Source: Burkholderiales bacterium (lineage in GTDB: Bacteria > Pseudomonadota > Gammaproteobacteria > Burkholderiales > SG8-39). Taken from it: a stretch of 15,211 nucleotides of DNA. The notes beneath the pieces are model-generated. The model saw nothing but the letters and a program-made list of their open reading frames with translations. It was not told the DNA's origin and searched no databases. The translations under genes and the position numbers were made by a program. Shown here one piece after another: positions 6,614 to 13,395 of the stretch (the stretch's first letter is position 1; each line of letters opens with the position of its first letter). Where the stretch lies: NCBI GenBank assembly GCA_005777205.1, contig SXNB01000180.1, positions 1 through 15,211 on the forward strand. Direction: 5' to 3'.

Positions 6614-8061
6614 CGAGACCCACGAATCTGCTCGTCATCATGTCCGACGAGCACGACCCGCGCTGGATGGGCGCCTCGGGCAACAAGCTCGTCCAGACGC
6701 CGAACCTGGACAAGCTCGCCGTGCGCGGCACGCGCTTCAGCGACGCCTACACCACTTGCCCGATCTGCGTCCCGGCGCGTGCCGCCTTCGCCACCGGGCG
6801 CTACATCAACCAGATCGGCTATTGGGACAACGCCGACGCCTACGAGGGCGCGATCCCGAGCTGGCACCACGTGCTGCGCAAGGCCGGGCACCATGTCGCC
6901 TCGGTGGGCAAGCTGCACTTCCGCGGCCTCAAGGGCGACGACCATGGCTTCTCGGAGGAAATCATTCCGATGAACGTGTTGGACGGCAAGGGCGACCTCT
7001 ATGGCCTGCTGCGCGGCGAGAACATGCCGGTGCGCACCGACGGCAAGAAGATGGCCGGACTCGCCGGTCCCGGCGAGTCCGAGTACACCTGGTACGACCG
7101 TGAGATCACGGCGCGCGCGCAGGTCTGGCTGCGCGAGGAGGCGCCCAGGCACGGCGACAAACCCTGGGTCCTGTACGTCTCAATGGTGGCGCCGCATTTC
7201 CCGCTCAAGGCGCCGCCGCATTGGTACTACCGCTATTATGGAAAAACCCCGGAGCCCAAGCTGTACGGGCCGAACGAGCGCTTGCCGCATCCGGCTGACC
7301 GCGATCAGTCCGAGAACACGGGCTACGACTCGCACTTCGACGCCGCCGCCGTGAAGCGCGCCCGCGCCGGCTACCTCGGCCTGGTGTCGTCTCTGGATGA
7401 AAACATCGGTCATTTGCTGAATACCCTGGGCGACTGCGGCTACGCCGGCACCACGCGCGTGCTGTACACCTCCGACCATGGCGATAACCTCGGCGCGCGC
7501 GGCCTCTGGGGCAAGCAGATCCTCTACCAGGAGGCGGCGGCGGTACCCCTGATCCTCGCCGGCCCCGGCGTGCCCGAGGGTCAGGTGCGCAGCGCAGCCG
7601 CAAGCCACATCGATGTCTACCCGACGGTGCTGGAGTGCGTCGGCTCGGATGCCGCGCCCGGGCAGGGCGTATCCCTGTTTCGCATGGCGGGCGGCGAGGC
7701 GCCCAAGCGCAACGTGCTCTCCGAATATCACGCCTCGTCCGCGAAGTCGGGCGAGTACATGATCCGTCACGGCAGGTGGAAGTACACCTATCACGTCCAC
7801 TACCCAGACCGGCCGCAGTTGTTCGACCTGGCGTCCGACCCGGAAGAACGGAATGACCTCGGAACCGACCCGGCACACAAGGCGGTGGCGAAGGACTGTG
7901 AAGCCCTCCTGCGCGGCATGCTGGACCCGGAGGACGTGGACCGGCACGCCAAGAAGCGCCAGCAGGAGCTGGTGGATGCCAACGGCGGCTACGACAAGGT
8001 GAAGAAAATCGGTGGCTTTGGCTACTCGCCGCCGCCGGGCTACAAGGCGGAGTTTACCTAG
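6610..8061 (+). CDS. Sulfatase 2 (choline-sulfatase-like, formylglycine-type)
   Basis: A 483-residue member of the same superfamily, diverged from its neighbour, so it is not a recent duplicate. The active-site signature is Cys53-x-Pro-Ala-Arg (CVPARAAFATG), the C-x-[PA]-[SA]-R type matured by formylglycine-generating enzyme. Other expected residues are Asp13 (MSDEH), Lys101/His103 (GKLHF), His196 (VAPHFPL), Asp289/His290 (SDHGDNLG) and Lys302. The C-terminal region with HGRWKYTYHVHYPDRPQLFDL resembles choline-sulfatase and heparan-type sulfatase tails. No signal peptide. The ATG overlaps the stop of sulfatase 1 (ATGA, 6610-6613). No maturation enzyme is in the window. An alternative is a phosphonate monoester or phosphodiester hydrolase, since these share the signature. 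Confidence 0.9.
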   Translation: MTRPTNLLVIMSDEHDPRWMGASGNKLVQTPNLDKLAVRGTRFSDAYTTCPICVPARAAFATGRYINQIGYWDNADAYEGAIPSWHHVLRKAGHHVASVGKLHFRGLKGDDHGFSEEIIPMNVLDGKGDLYGLLRGENMPVRTDGKKMAGLAGPGESEYTWYDREITARAQVWLREEAPRHGDKPWVLYVSMVAPHFPLKAPPHWYYRYYGKTPEPKLYGPNERLPHPADRDQSENTGYDSHFDAAAVKRARAGYLGLVSSLDENIGHLLNTLGDCGYAGTTRVLYTSDHGDNLGARGLWGKQILYQEAAAVPLILAGPGVPEGQVRSAAASHIDVYPTVLECVGSDAAPGQGVSLFRMAGGEAPKRNVLSEYHASSAKSGEYMIRHGRWKYTYHVHYPDRPQLFDLASDPEERNDLGTDPAHKAVAKDCEALLRGMLDPEDVDRHAKKRQQELVDANGGYDKVKKIGGFGYSPPPGYKAEFT

Positions 8062-8082
8062 TCAGCAACATAGTCAGAAACA
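8059..8082. repeat. Tandem 12-bp repeat duplicating the stop codon of sulfatase 2
   Basis: TAGTCAGCAACA (8059-8070) is followed directly by TAGTCAGAAACA (8071-8082), 11 of 12 bases the same. The unit begins with the stop of sulfatase 2, so the tandem copy supplies a second in-frame TAG. It looks like a slippage duplication. Confidence 0.6.
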
Positions 8083-8092
8083 ATTGGTAACA

Positions 8093-8116
8093 CCTGCCGC
8101 CGTAGCCGGTGGCAGG
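8093..8116 (+). promoter_or_regulatory. Stem-loop next to the DUF1800 start
   Basis: CCTGCCGCCG and CGGTGGCAGG pair over 10 bp (one G-T pair) around a TAGC loop. The 3' arm ends 8 bases before the DUF1800 ATG at 8125 and contains GGCAGG, the likely start of its ribosome binding region. No T-run follows on either strand, so it is not a normal intrinsic terminator; it could limit translation or stabilise an mRNA end. Confidence 0.5.
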
Positions 8117-8124
8117 ATAGGCGC

Positions 8125-9561
8125 ATGGTTCAGGCTCGATTGCCCGTGATCCGGTTTTTCGGTTTGGCGCTCCTCTCCCTCGCCGCAACCGCCTACGCGC
8201 AAGCACCGGAGGACGCTGCCGCTTGGCGCGCGGCATCGCGCCTGGGTTACACGCCGACCCCCGCGCTGGTCCAGGCGATCTCGTCACACCCCCGGGGCGC
8301 GCGAGGTTGGGCGGCCGACGAAGTGGAGCGCGCTTTCGCCGCCACTCGCGAAGCGGCCAGGACGCCCGTGCACCTGGCCACCCTCCAGCACACGATTCCT
8401 GCCGGATTTGCCGAGTTCCGCGCCGAACGCGAGACGCTGCGCCGCGTGCGCGCCGAATCCGAAATGCGTCCCGCGCGGCAGGACCTGTCCACCCGGCGCA
8501 CGGCGCTGGAAGCCGCGTCCTGGCGGCTTCTCGCCTGCTCAAACCCGGAACTGGAGAATCCACTGGCGGCGCGCCTCACCGAGTTCTGGTTCAACCATTT
8601 CAACGTGTTCGCCGGCAAGGGGACGGTGCGACCCTTCGTCGGGCACTACGTGCTGCATGCCATCCGGCCCAACGTGCTGGGTCGCTTCGAGGATCTCCTG
8701 CTCGCCACGGCGCGCCATCCGGCGATGCTGTTCTACCTTGACCAGGCGCAGAGTGTGGCCGAGGGCATCAACGGACCCTTCGGTGGCGCGCGGGGCCTGA
8801 ATGAAAACTATGCTCGTGAACTGATGGAACTGCACACGCTGGGCGCCGGGGGCGGCTATGCGCAGGGCGATGTGCGCGAGCTGGCGCGCATCCTCACCGG
8901 CTGGACAGTGGACCCATCCGCCGAGTCCGGGTTCCGTTTCGTGCCGCGCCTGCATGACCAAGGCGAAAAAACCCTACTGGGCCGGACCTTCAGCGCCGAT
9001 GGCGAACGCGAAGGGCGGCAGGCGATCACTCTTTTGGCAGGGCATCCGGCAACGGCTCGGCGCGTGGCGCTGCGCATGGCACAGTGGTTCGTGTCGGATA
9101 CGCCTCCCGCGGCGCTGGTCGACGGGCTCGCGGCCGAGTTTCGCGCTAGCGGCGGCGACCTGCGCGCCGTGCTGCGCAAGCTGGTGGCCGCGGAGGCGTT
9201 CTGGGACGGGCGCCAGCAGCTGTTCAAGACACCCTACGAGTTCGCTTGCTCCGTGCTCGCGGCGACAGGCCAGTCGGAGCCCGAGCGTCTCGACCAGACG
9301 CTGCGCTTCCTCACCGGTGCCGGGCAGCCAGTACACGACTGGCAGACGCCCGACGGTTACAAGACGGATGCGCGCACCTGGCTCGCGCCCGAGGCGCTGA
9401 CGCGGCGCGCGGACTTCGCGCTTGCCCTTAGCCGTGACGCAGCGCCGCCCGAGCACTACCGGCGGTTTCTCTCGTCGCGCACCCGCGAGCGGATTGCGCA
9501 GGAACCGGCAGCGCTGCAGGGCATGCTGGTACTCGCCAGCCCGGAGTTCATGCACAAATGA
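8125..9561 (+). CDS. DUF1800 family exported protein
   Basis: A 478-residue protein with a Sec signal peptide (Arg5 and Arg10, core FFGLALLSLAATAYA, predicted cut after AYA at residue 25). Family landmarks are TEFWFNHFNVF (152-162), GLNENYARELMELHTLG (224-240), DVRELARILTGW (249-260), DGYKTD and the very C-terminal LASPEFMHK. DUF1800 proteins are about 450-550 residues, widespread, exported, and have no established biochemical function. They commonly sit directly upstream of a DUF1501 gene, as here (ATGA overlap at 9558-9561), which points to a functional pair or complex. A 63-base gap with a hairpin separates it from the sulfatases, so whether it is on their transcript is open. Confidence 0.9.
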   Translation: MVQARLPVIRFFGLALLSLAATAYAQAPEDAAAWRAASRLGYTPTPALVQAISSHPRGARGWAADEVERAFAATREAARTPVHLATLQHTIPAGFAEFRAERETLRRVRAESEMRPARQDLSTRRTALEAASWRLLACSNPELENPLAARLTEFWFNHFNVFAGKGTVRPFVGHYVLHAIRPNVLGRFEDLLLATARHPAMLFYLDQAQSVAEGINGPFGGARGLNENYARELMELHTLGAGGGYAQGDVRELARILTGWTVDPSAESGFRFVPRLHDQGEKTLLGRTFSADGEREGRQAITLLAGHPATARRVALRMAQWFVSDTPPAALVDGLAAEFRASGGDLRAVLRKLVAAEAFWDGRQQLFKTPYEFACSVLAATGQSEPERLDQTLRFLTGAGQPVHDWQTPDGYKTDARTWLAPEALTRRADFALALSRDAAPPEHYRRFLSSRTRERIAQEPAALQGMLVLASPEFMHK

Positions 9562-10787
9562 ACCTGTCGCGGCGCCTGCTCCTGCGGGCGGCGGTTTCGG
9601 CTGGCGCGCTCGCCTTCGCGCCGCGCGTCTTTGCGCAGTCGGCGCCGATGCTCGAGGGCGGCCGGTTGGTGGTGGTGTTCCTGCGAGGCGCCTATGACGG
9701 GCTTTCGGCCTTCGTCCCCTACGCGGATCCGGACTACGAGCGCCTGCGCCAGGCCACGCGCATTCCCGCGCCCGACGGTGGCGAGGGCGCGGCGATCCGG
9801 CTCGACGAGCGCTTCGCCCTGCATCCGACGCTCGCGCCGGTGCTGCCAATGTGGCGCGACGGCATCCTGGCAGTCGTGCCCGCTGCGGGTTCGCCTGATC
9901 CGACGCGCTCGCATTTCGAAGCGCAGCATCACTGGGAAACCGGCATGCCGGGCAGAAACAGCGAGGCGCCGGGGTGGATGAACCGGCTGGCTTCGATGGA
10001 CCCCGCCGGCTTGCGCGAGCAGCGCCTGGTCGGCGTGGGCGAAGCCAATCCACGCATCCTCGCCGGAGACCTGCGCGCGAGGCTGGTGCCGCGCGGGCCG
10101 CAGGCGGCGAACAAGGGCGTGGTCGGCAATGAGCGTGTGCGGCTTGCGCTGGCGGACATTTACGCTGCGGACGGCAGGCTCGCGGAAGCGTTTCGCGCGG
10201 GAACCGACAGCCGGATGGAGACCGCGCGCGATCTGGCGAACGAGATGATGCAGGCGGACAACGGCGCTGGGCCGGCTGCCGGACTGGTGCAGGCCTCGCG
10301 CCAGCTAGTCTCGCTGATGCGCGCTGGGCGGCAATTGCGCCTGGGCTTCCTCTCGGCTGGAGGCTGGGACACGCACGCCAATCAGGGCGGCGTGCAGGGG
10401 CAGCTTGCCAACCAGCTGGGGGGCCTCGCGCGCGCGCTGGTCGAGTTGCGTGCCGGCCTGTCGCAACCCGGGGACCTGATTCTGGTGATGAGCGAATTCG
10501 GCCGCACCGCGGCCGAAAACGGCACGCGTGGCACCGACCATGGCCGCGGCAACGCGCTGTGGCTGATCGGTGAGCGCGCCGCGGGAGGGCGCATGCACGG
10601 CCAATGGGATGGGCTCGCGCGCGGCAACCTCAACGAAGGCCGCGACCTGCCGGTGCGGCACGATTTCCGCGCCGTCATCGCGCAGGCGCTGGCGCGCAAC
10701 TTCCGCTTGCCGGAGAGTCGTCTGGCGGACCTGTTCCCCGGCGCCGCGTGGGATACGCGGCTGGACGGGTTGGTCAAACGGGCCTAG
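9558..10787 (+). CDS. DUF1501 family exported protein (Tat-like signal)
   Basis: A 409-residue protein. The N-terminus MNLSRRLLLRAAVSAGALAF is a twin-arginine-like signal (SRRLLLR) ending near FAQ (24-27), suggesting export in folded form, often with a cofactor or metal. DUF1501 landmarks are GGRLVVVFLRGAYDGL (34-49), HP-TLAPVLPMW (89-99), GGWDTHANQ (268-276), MSEFGRTAAENG (311-322) and GTDHGRGN (325-332). These Asp/His clusters recall the metal sites of the alkaline-phosphatase fold to which the family is usually linked; the enzymatic activity is not established. Translation is coupled to DUF1800 through ATGA. Its TAG stop shares the bases CTAG with the stop of the convergent ubiX. Confidence 0.9.
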   Translation: MNLSRRLLLRAAVSAGALAFAPRVFAQSAPMLEGGRLVVVFLRGAYDGLSAFVPYADPDYERLRQATRIPAPDGGEGAAIRLDERFALHPTLAPVLPMWRDGILAVVPAAGSPDPTRSHFEAQHHWETGMPGRNSEAPGWMNRLASMDPAGLREQRLVGVGEANPRILAGDLRARLVPRGPQAANKGVVGNERVRLALADIYAADGRLAEAFRAGTDSRMETARDLANEMMQADNGAGPAAGLVQASRQLVSLMRAGRQLRLGFLSAGGWDTHANQGGVQGQLANQLGGLARALVELRAGLSQPGDLILVMSEFGRTAAENGTRGTDHGRGNALWLIGERAAGGRMHGQWDGLARGNLNEGRDLPVRHDFRAVIAQALARNFRLPESRLADLFPGAAWDTRLDGLVKRA

Positions 10788-11389
10788 CGGGCTTTGCTTG
10801 GGGACCGGCTCTTCGCGGTCGACTTGCGGGACGGTCCGTTCCAGCGCCTGACCAGCGCGCTGTCCAATCCGTACAGGTCCAGCACCCGGCCGACGCTGTG
10901 GTCGACCATGTCCTCAATGGTTCGCGGGGCGCTGTAGAACGCCGGCATGGGCGGAGCGATCACCGCGCCCAACTCCGCAGCCTGTACCAGCAGTCGGCAA
11001 TGCCCCAGGTGCAGTGGCGTCTCGCGTGGCATCAGCACCAACCGGCGCTGCTCCTTCAGCACCACATCCGCGGCACGGACGATGAGGGTGTCGGCGTAGG
11101 AGTGGACGATGCCTGACAGCGTTTTCATGGAGCAGGGCGCCACGATCATCCCCGCAGTGCGGAAGGACCCGCTGGACACGCTAGCGGCGAGGTCCTGGTC
11201 GCTATGCACTTCGTCCGCAAGCGACTCCACATCCTTCAGCTTGCGGCTGGTCTCCAGGCCAATAGTCAGCTTGCCGCTCTTGGTGATGATGAGGTGGGTC
11301 TCGACCTTGCGCAGGGCGCGCAGCGCCTCGAGCAGGCGGATGCCGTAGATGGCTCCGCTGGAGCCGGTGATGGCGACGATGAGGCGCAT
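10784..11389 (-). CDS. ubiX: UbiX/Pad1-type flavin prenyltransferase
   Basis: A 201-residue flavoprotein that attaches dimethylallyl to reduced FMN, making prenyl-FMN for UbiD-type decarboxylases. Family features seen are the FMN loop TGSSGAIYG (8-16), APCSMKTLSGI (84-94), RAADVVLKEQRRLVLMPRETPL (105-126, with Arg122-Glu123) and PPMPAFYS (146-153). After residue 185 a basic tail rich in Ser, Lys and Arg extends the protein slightly beyond the usual end. No UbiD partner is in the window. It could be the housekeeping ubiquinone-pathway copy or one serving an aromatic decarboxylase of this locus; its position divergent from MarR-Rieske genes slightly favours the second (inference). A near-consensus promoter lies upstream at 11435-11464. 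Confidence 0.93.
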   Translation of the reverse strand: MRLIVAITGSSGAIYGIRLLEALRALRKVETHLIITKSGKLTIGLETSRKLKDVESLADEVHSDQDLAASVSSGSFRTAGMIVAPCSMKTLSGIVHSYADTLIVRAADVVLKEQRRLVLMPRETPLHLGHCRLLVQAAELGAVIAPPMPAFYSAPRTIEDMVDHSVGRVLDLYGLDSALVRRWNGPSRKSTAKSRSPSKAR

Positions 11390-11427
11390 AAACGCATCTT
11401 AGCGCCAGGCGTGATTTAAGTGCGATA

Positions 11428-11449
11428 ACACGCAGTTAAATCGGCGTGT
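11428..11449. promoter_or_regulatory. Inverted repeat overlapping the ubiX promoter, candidate operator
   Basis: ACACGC (11428-11433) and GCGTGT (11444-11449) form perfect 6-bp arms around 10 bases that contain the -10 element of ubiX. A second, wider pair, GATTTAA (11413-11419) and TTAAATC (11436-11442), overlaps it. Placement over the -10 suggests repression, and MarR encoded next door is the obvious candidate binder (inference). Confidence 0.45.
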
Positions 11450-11464
11450 CTGCGGCGGTGTCAA
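11435..11464 (-). promoter_or_regulatory. Candidate sigma-70 promoter of ubiX
   Basis: On the minus strand an exact TTGACA (plus 11459-11464) is followed after 18 bases by TTTAAC (plus 11435-11440), which matches TATAAT at 4 of 6 positions. Initiation near 11428 would leave a leader of about 40 bases before the ubiX ATG at 11389. Confidence 0.55.
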
Positions 11465-11467
11465 TAA

Positions 11468-11485
11468 AATGTACATTGCCCGGGC
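11468..11485. promoter_or_regulatory. Two adjacent short palindromes in the ubiX-marR divergent region
   Basis: AATGTACATT (11468-11477) is followed without a gap by GCCCGGGC (11478-11485); each is a perfect palindrome. They lie between the ubiX -35 and the marR start. No good promoter for marR was found here, so this may be a regulator site for the plus-strand genes, but the arms are short and chance is possible. Confidence 0.3.
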
Positions 11486-11533
11486 CATAAGAAAGATTGC
11501 GATTGCACCTAATCCGATGTAAGGTGGGCGGGC

Positions 11534-12007
11534 ATGTTGTGCGAACCGCGCCCGGAGTTCGACCTCGAGCACCATCCCTTCTTCTGTATGACGCAGGCCA
11601 TTGCTGCGCGCGATGCGGCGCTCGCCGGGGAACTGAAGGCGCACGGGCTGAGGGTGCCTGAATGGCGCGTGCTGGCCGCCCTCTACGCCCGCAAGCGACT
11701 GTCCATGCGCGAACTCGCCGACCTGTCCTCCATCGACCGCACCACGTTGAGCCGCACCGTGGACCGGATGCAGGAAACCGGCTGGGTGACGCGCCTCGCC
11801 GACAGCCACGACCTGCGGGTCACGCGCCTGGCGCTGACCGCTTCAGGCGAGCGCATGTTCGCGCGCATCTGGCCGACCATGGAGCGGCTGAACCGCGCCG
11901 CGGTGGAAGGCTTGCCGCCCGGCGCGGTACAGATGCTCGCCTGGACGCTTGGGCGCATGAAGGACAACCTGGATCGCGAAGCGCCGGCAAGACGGGACGC
12001 CGCATAA
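11534..12007 (+). CDS. MarR-family transcriptional regulator
   Basis: A 157-residue winged-helix regulator. Helices for dimerisation flank a DNA-binding core: LRVPEWRVLAALYARKRLSMRELADLSS leads into the recognition helix DRTTLSRTVDRMQETGWV (68-85), and the wing has RLADSHDLRVTRLALTASG (87-105). The wing's DxR motif (Asp93, Arg95) is the one MarR proteins place in the minor groove. AAGGTG lies 7 bases before the ATG. MarR proteins usually repress nearby genes and release DNA when an aromatic acid or similar ligand binds. Here it precedes a Rieske oxygenase on the same strand with a 41-base gap and is divergent from ubiX, so it probably controls both. Ligand and operator are not known. Confidence 0.93.
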   Translation: MLCEPRPEFDLEHHPFFCMTQAIAARDAALAGELKAHGLRVPEWRVLAALYARKRLSMRELADLSSIDRTTLSRTVDRMQETGWVTRLADSHDLRVTRLALTASGERMFARIWPTMERLNRAAVEGLPPGAVQMLAWTLGRMKDNLDREAPARRDAA

Positions 12008-12029
12008 GCGGCGTGGCAGGACGCCGCAT
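11995..12029 (+). promoter_or_regulatory. Mutually exclusive hairpins between marR and the Rieske alpha gene
   Basis: The 11-base direct repeat GGACGCCGCAT occurs at 11995-12005 and 12019-12029. Between them GCGGCGT (12008-12014) is the exact complement of ACGCCGC in both copies. It can pair left (11997-12003, loop ATAA, which contains the marR stop) or right (12021-12027, loop GGCAGG), 7 bp each, but not both. No T-run follows. The Rieske ribosome binding site AAAGAGG (12037-12043) lies just downstream and stays outside both stems. Confidence 0.45.
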
Positions 12030-12048
12030 CGAACACAAAGAGGCCTCA

Positions 12049-13395
12049 ATGAAGACGAACCACAAGCCGAATTTCAGGAAAATGGTCGAGCCCGACCGCG
12101 TGCGCAAGGAGGTCTACACCGACGAGGAGATCTTCCAGCACGAGATGGAACGCATCCACGAGACGGTGTGGATCTACTGCGGCCACGATAGCCAGGTGAA
12201 GAACACCGGCGACTACGTCACGGTGCAGATTGGGCGCCAGCCCATGATCATGGTTCGCGGCAAGGACCGGAAAGTCAACGTTCTCTACAACCGCTGCCCG
12301 CACCGCGGCAACATGATCTGCGGCGACATGAAGGGCAACACCGGCGACCAGTTCCGCTGCTCTTACCACGCCTGGACCTTCCACCACGACGGCAAGCTGA
12401 AGAACATCCCGATGATGGAATCGGGCTACAAGGGCACGCGCCTGAACAAGGACAGCCCTGAGCTCTGCATGAAGCGCGCCGCGCGCGTGGAGGTGTATCG
12501 CGGCTTCGTGTTCGCCAGCCTCGCCAAGGACGGGCCGTCGCTGAAGGAATTCCTCGGCGAGGCCATCGTCGCCTTCGATGACATGTGCGACCGCGCGCCC
12601 GAGGGCGAGGTCGAGATCGTGCCCAACTGCTTCCGCGTCATTCAGCACTCGAACTGGAAGCTGTTCATGGAGAACCAGATCGACGCCCTGCACCCCTCGG
12701 TGGTGCACCAGTCCACCGGGCGCGCGGCGCATGAGGTGGAGAAGCAGTTGGCGAAGAAGGCCAAGTCGGGCGAGGCGCCGCTCTCCTACCACATGCTGTC
12801 GGCGTTCGCGACCGTGACCATCGACAAGTGGGACAACTTCCAGACCATCAACTACCCCTACGGCCACTGCGTCCTCGCCGGCTACATGGGCCTGCGGCCG
12901 CAGGACCCGGACACGCTCGCCTACGACAAGGTCATGCTCAAGGCCTACGGCAGGAAGCGCTTCGAGGAGATCATTGGGGTCAACATCCACCACGTGCTGG
13001 TCTATCCGGGCCTCTCAGTGCAGTCACCGCTGCAGCAGCTGCGCGCGGTGCGGCCTCTGGGCGTGGACCGCACGATGACCGAGATCTGGCACTTCCGCCT
13101 CAAGGGCGCGCCCGAGCCGATCTACCGCCGGTCGCTCGCCTACTACAACCTGGTGAATTCGCCGGCGACGCTGATTAACGCCGATGACCTGGAGAATTTC
13201 TGGAAGTGCCACATCGGCCTGACATCGGATGGCGGCGACTGGGTCAGCTTAGCGCGCCACCACGGCCGTGATATCGAGAAGAACGGCGTGGTCTCCTCGG
13301 GCCCGAACATGGGAACCTCGGAGGCGCCGATGCGCAACCAGATGAAGGCTTGGGCGAAGTACATGAGCAGCGCCGCGCAGGGAGGCTTGCGATGA
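12049..13395 (+). CDS. Rieske ring-hydroxylating oxygenase, alpha (catalytic) subunit
   Basis: A 448-residue terminal oxygenase subunit. The Rieske [2Fe-2S] ligands are Cys83, His85, Cys104 and His107 (CPH, then 18 residues, then CSYH). The mononuclear iron site is His215 and His220 in ENQIDALHPSVVH, with Asp212 as the bridging aspartate between centres and Asp380 in NADDLENFW as third ligand. ATG 12049 is chosen because AAAGAGG lies 5 bases upstream; the frame is open further up but runs through marR. The enzyme adds O2 to, or monooxygenates, an aromatic ring using electrons from a ferredoxin/reductase, none of which is encoded here. The ATGA overlap with the beta gene shows a cotranslated pair. 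The YHAWTF end of the Rieske site recalls aromatic-acid oxygenases such as the terephthalate type, but the substrate cannot be assigned. Confidence 0.93.
   Translation: MKTNHKPNFRKMVEPDRVRKEVYTDEEIFQHEMERIHETVWIYCGHDSQVKNTGDYVTVQIGRQPMIMVRGKDRKVNVLYNRCPHRGNMICGDMKGNTGDQFRCSYHAWTFHHDGKLKNIPMMESGYKGTRLNKDSPELCMKRAARVEVYRGFVFASLAKDGPSLKEFLGEAIVAFDDMCDRAPEGEVEIVPNCFRVIQHSNWKLFMENQIDALHPSVVHQSTGRAAHEVEKQLAKKAKSGEAPLSYHMLSAFATVTIDKWDNFQTINYPYGHCVLAGYMGLRPQDPDTLAYDKVMLKAYGRKRFEEIIGVNIHHVLVYPGLSVQSPLQQLRAVRPLGVDRTMTEIWHFRLKGAPEPIYRRSLAYYNLVNSPATLINADDLENFWKCHIGLTSDGGDWVSLARHHGRDIEKNGVVSSGPNMGTSEAPMRNQMKAWAKYMSSAAQGGLR

Noticed and set aside
8974..10053. 359-codon minus-strand open frame opposite DUF1800/DUF1501
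   Set aside because: Low-complexity Arg/Ala/Pro composition and no recognisable motif; both plus-strand genes are clear.
11662..12048. Upstream extension of the Rieske alpha reading frame
   Set aside because: It runs through marR in another frame; the ribosome binding site and conserved N-terminus place the start at 12049.
12046..12993. 315-codon minus-strand open frame opposite the Rieske alpha gene
   Set aside because: Rich in Val/His/Leu from antisense codons of the oxygenase; no family features.
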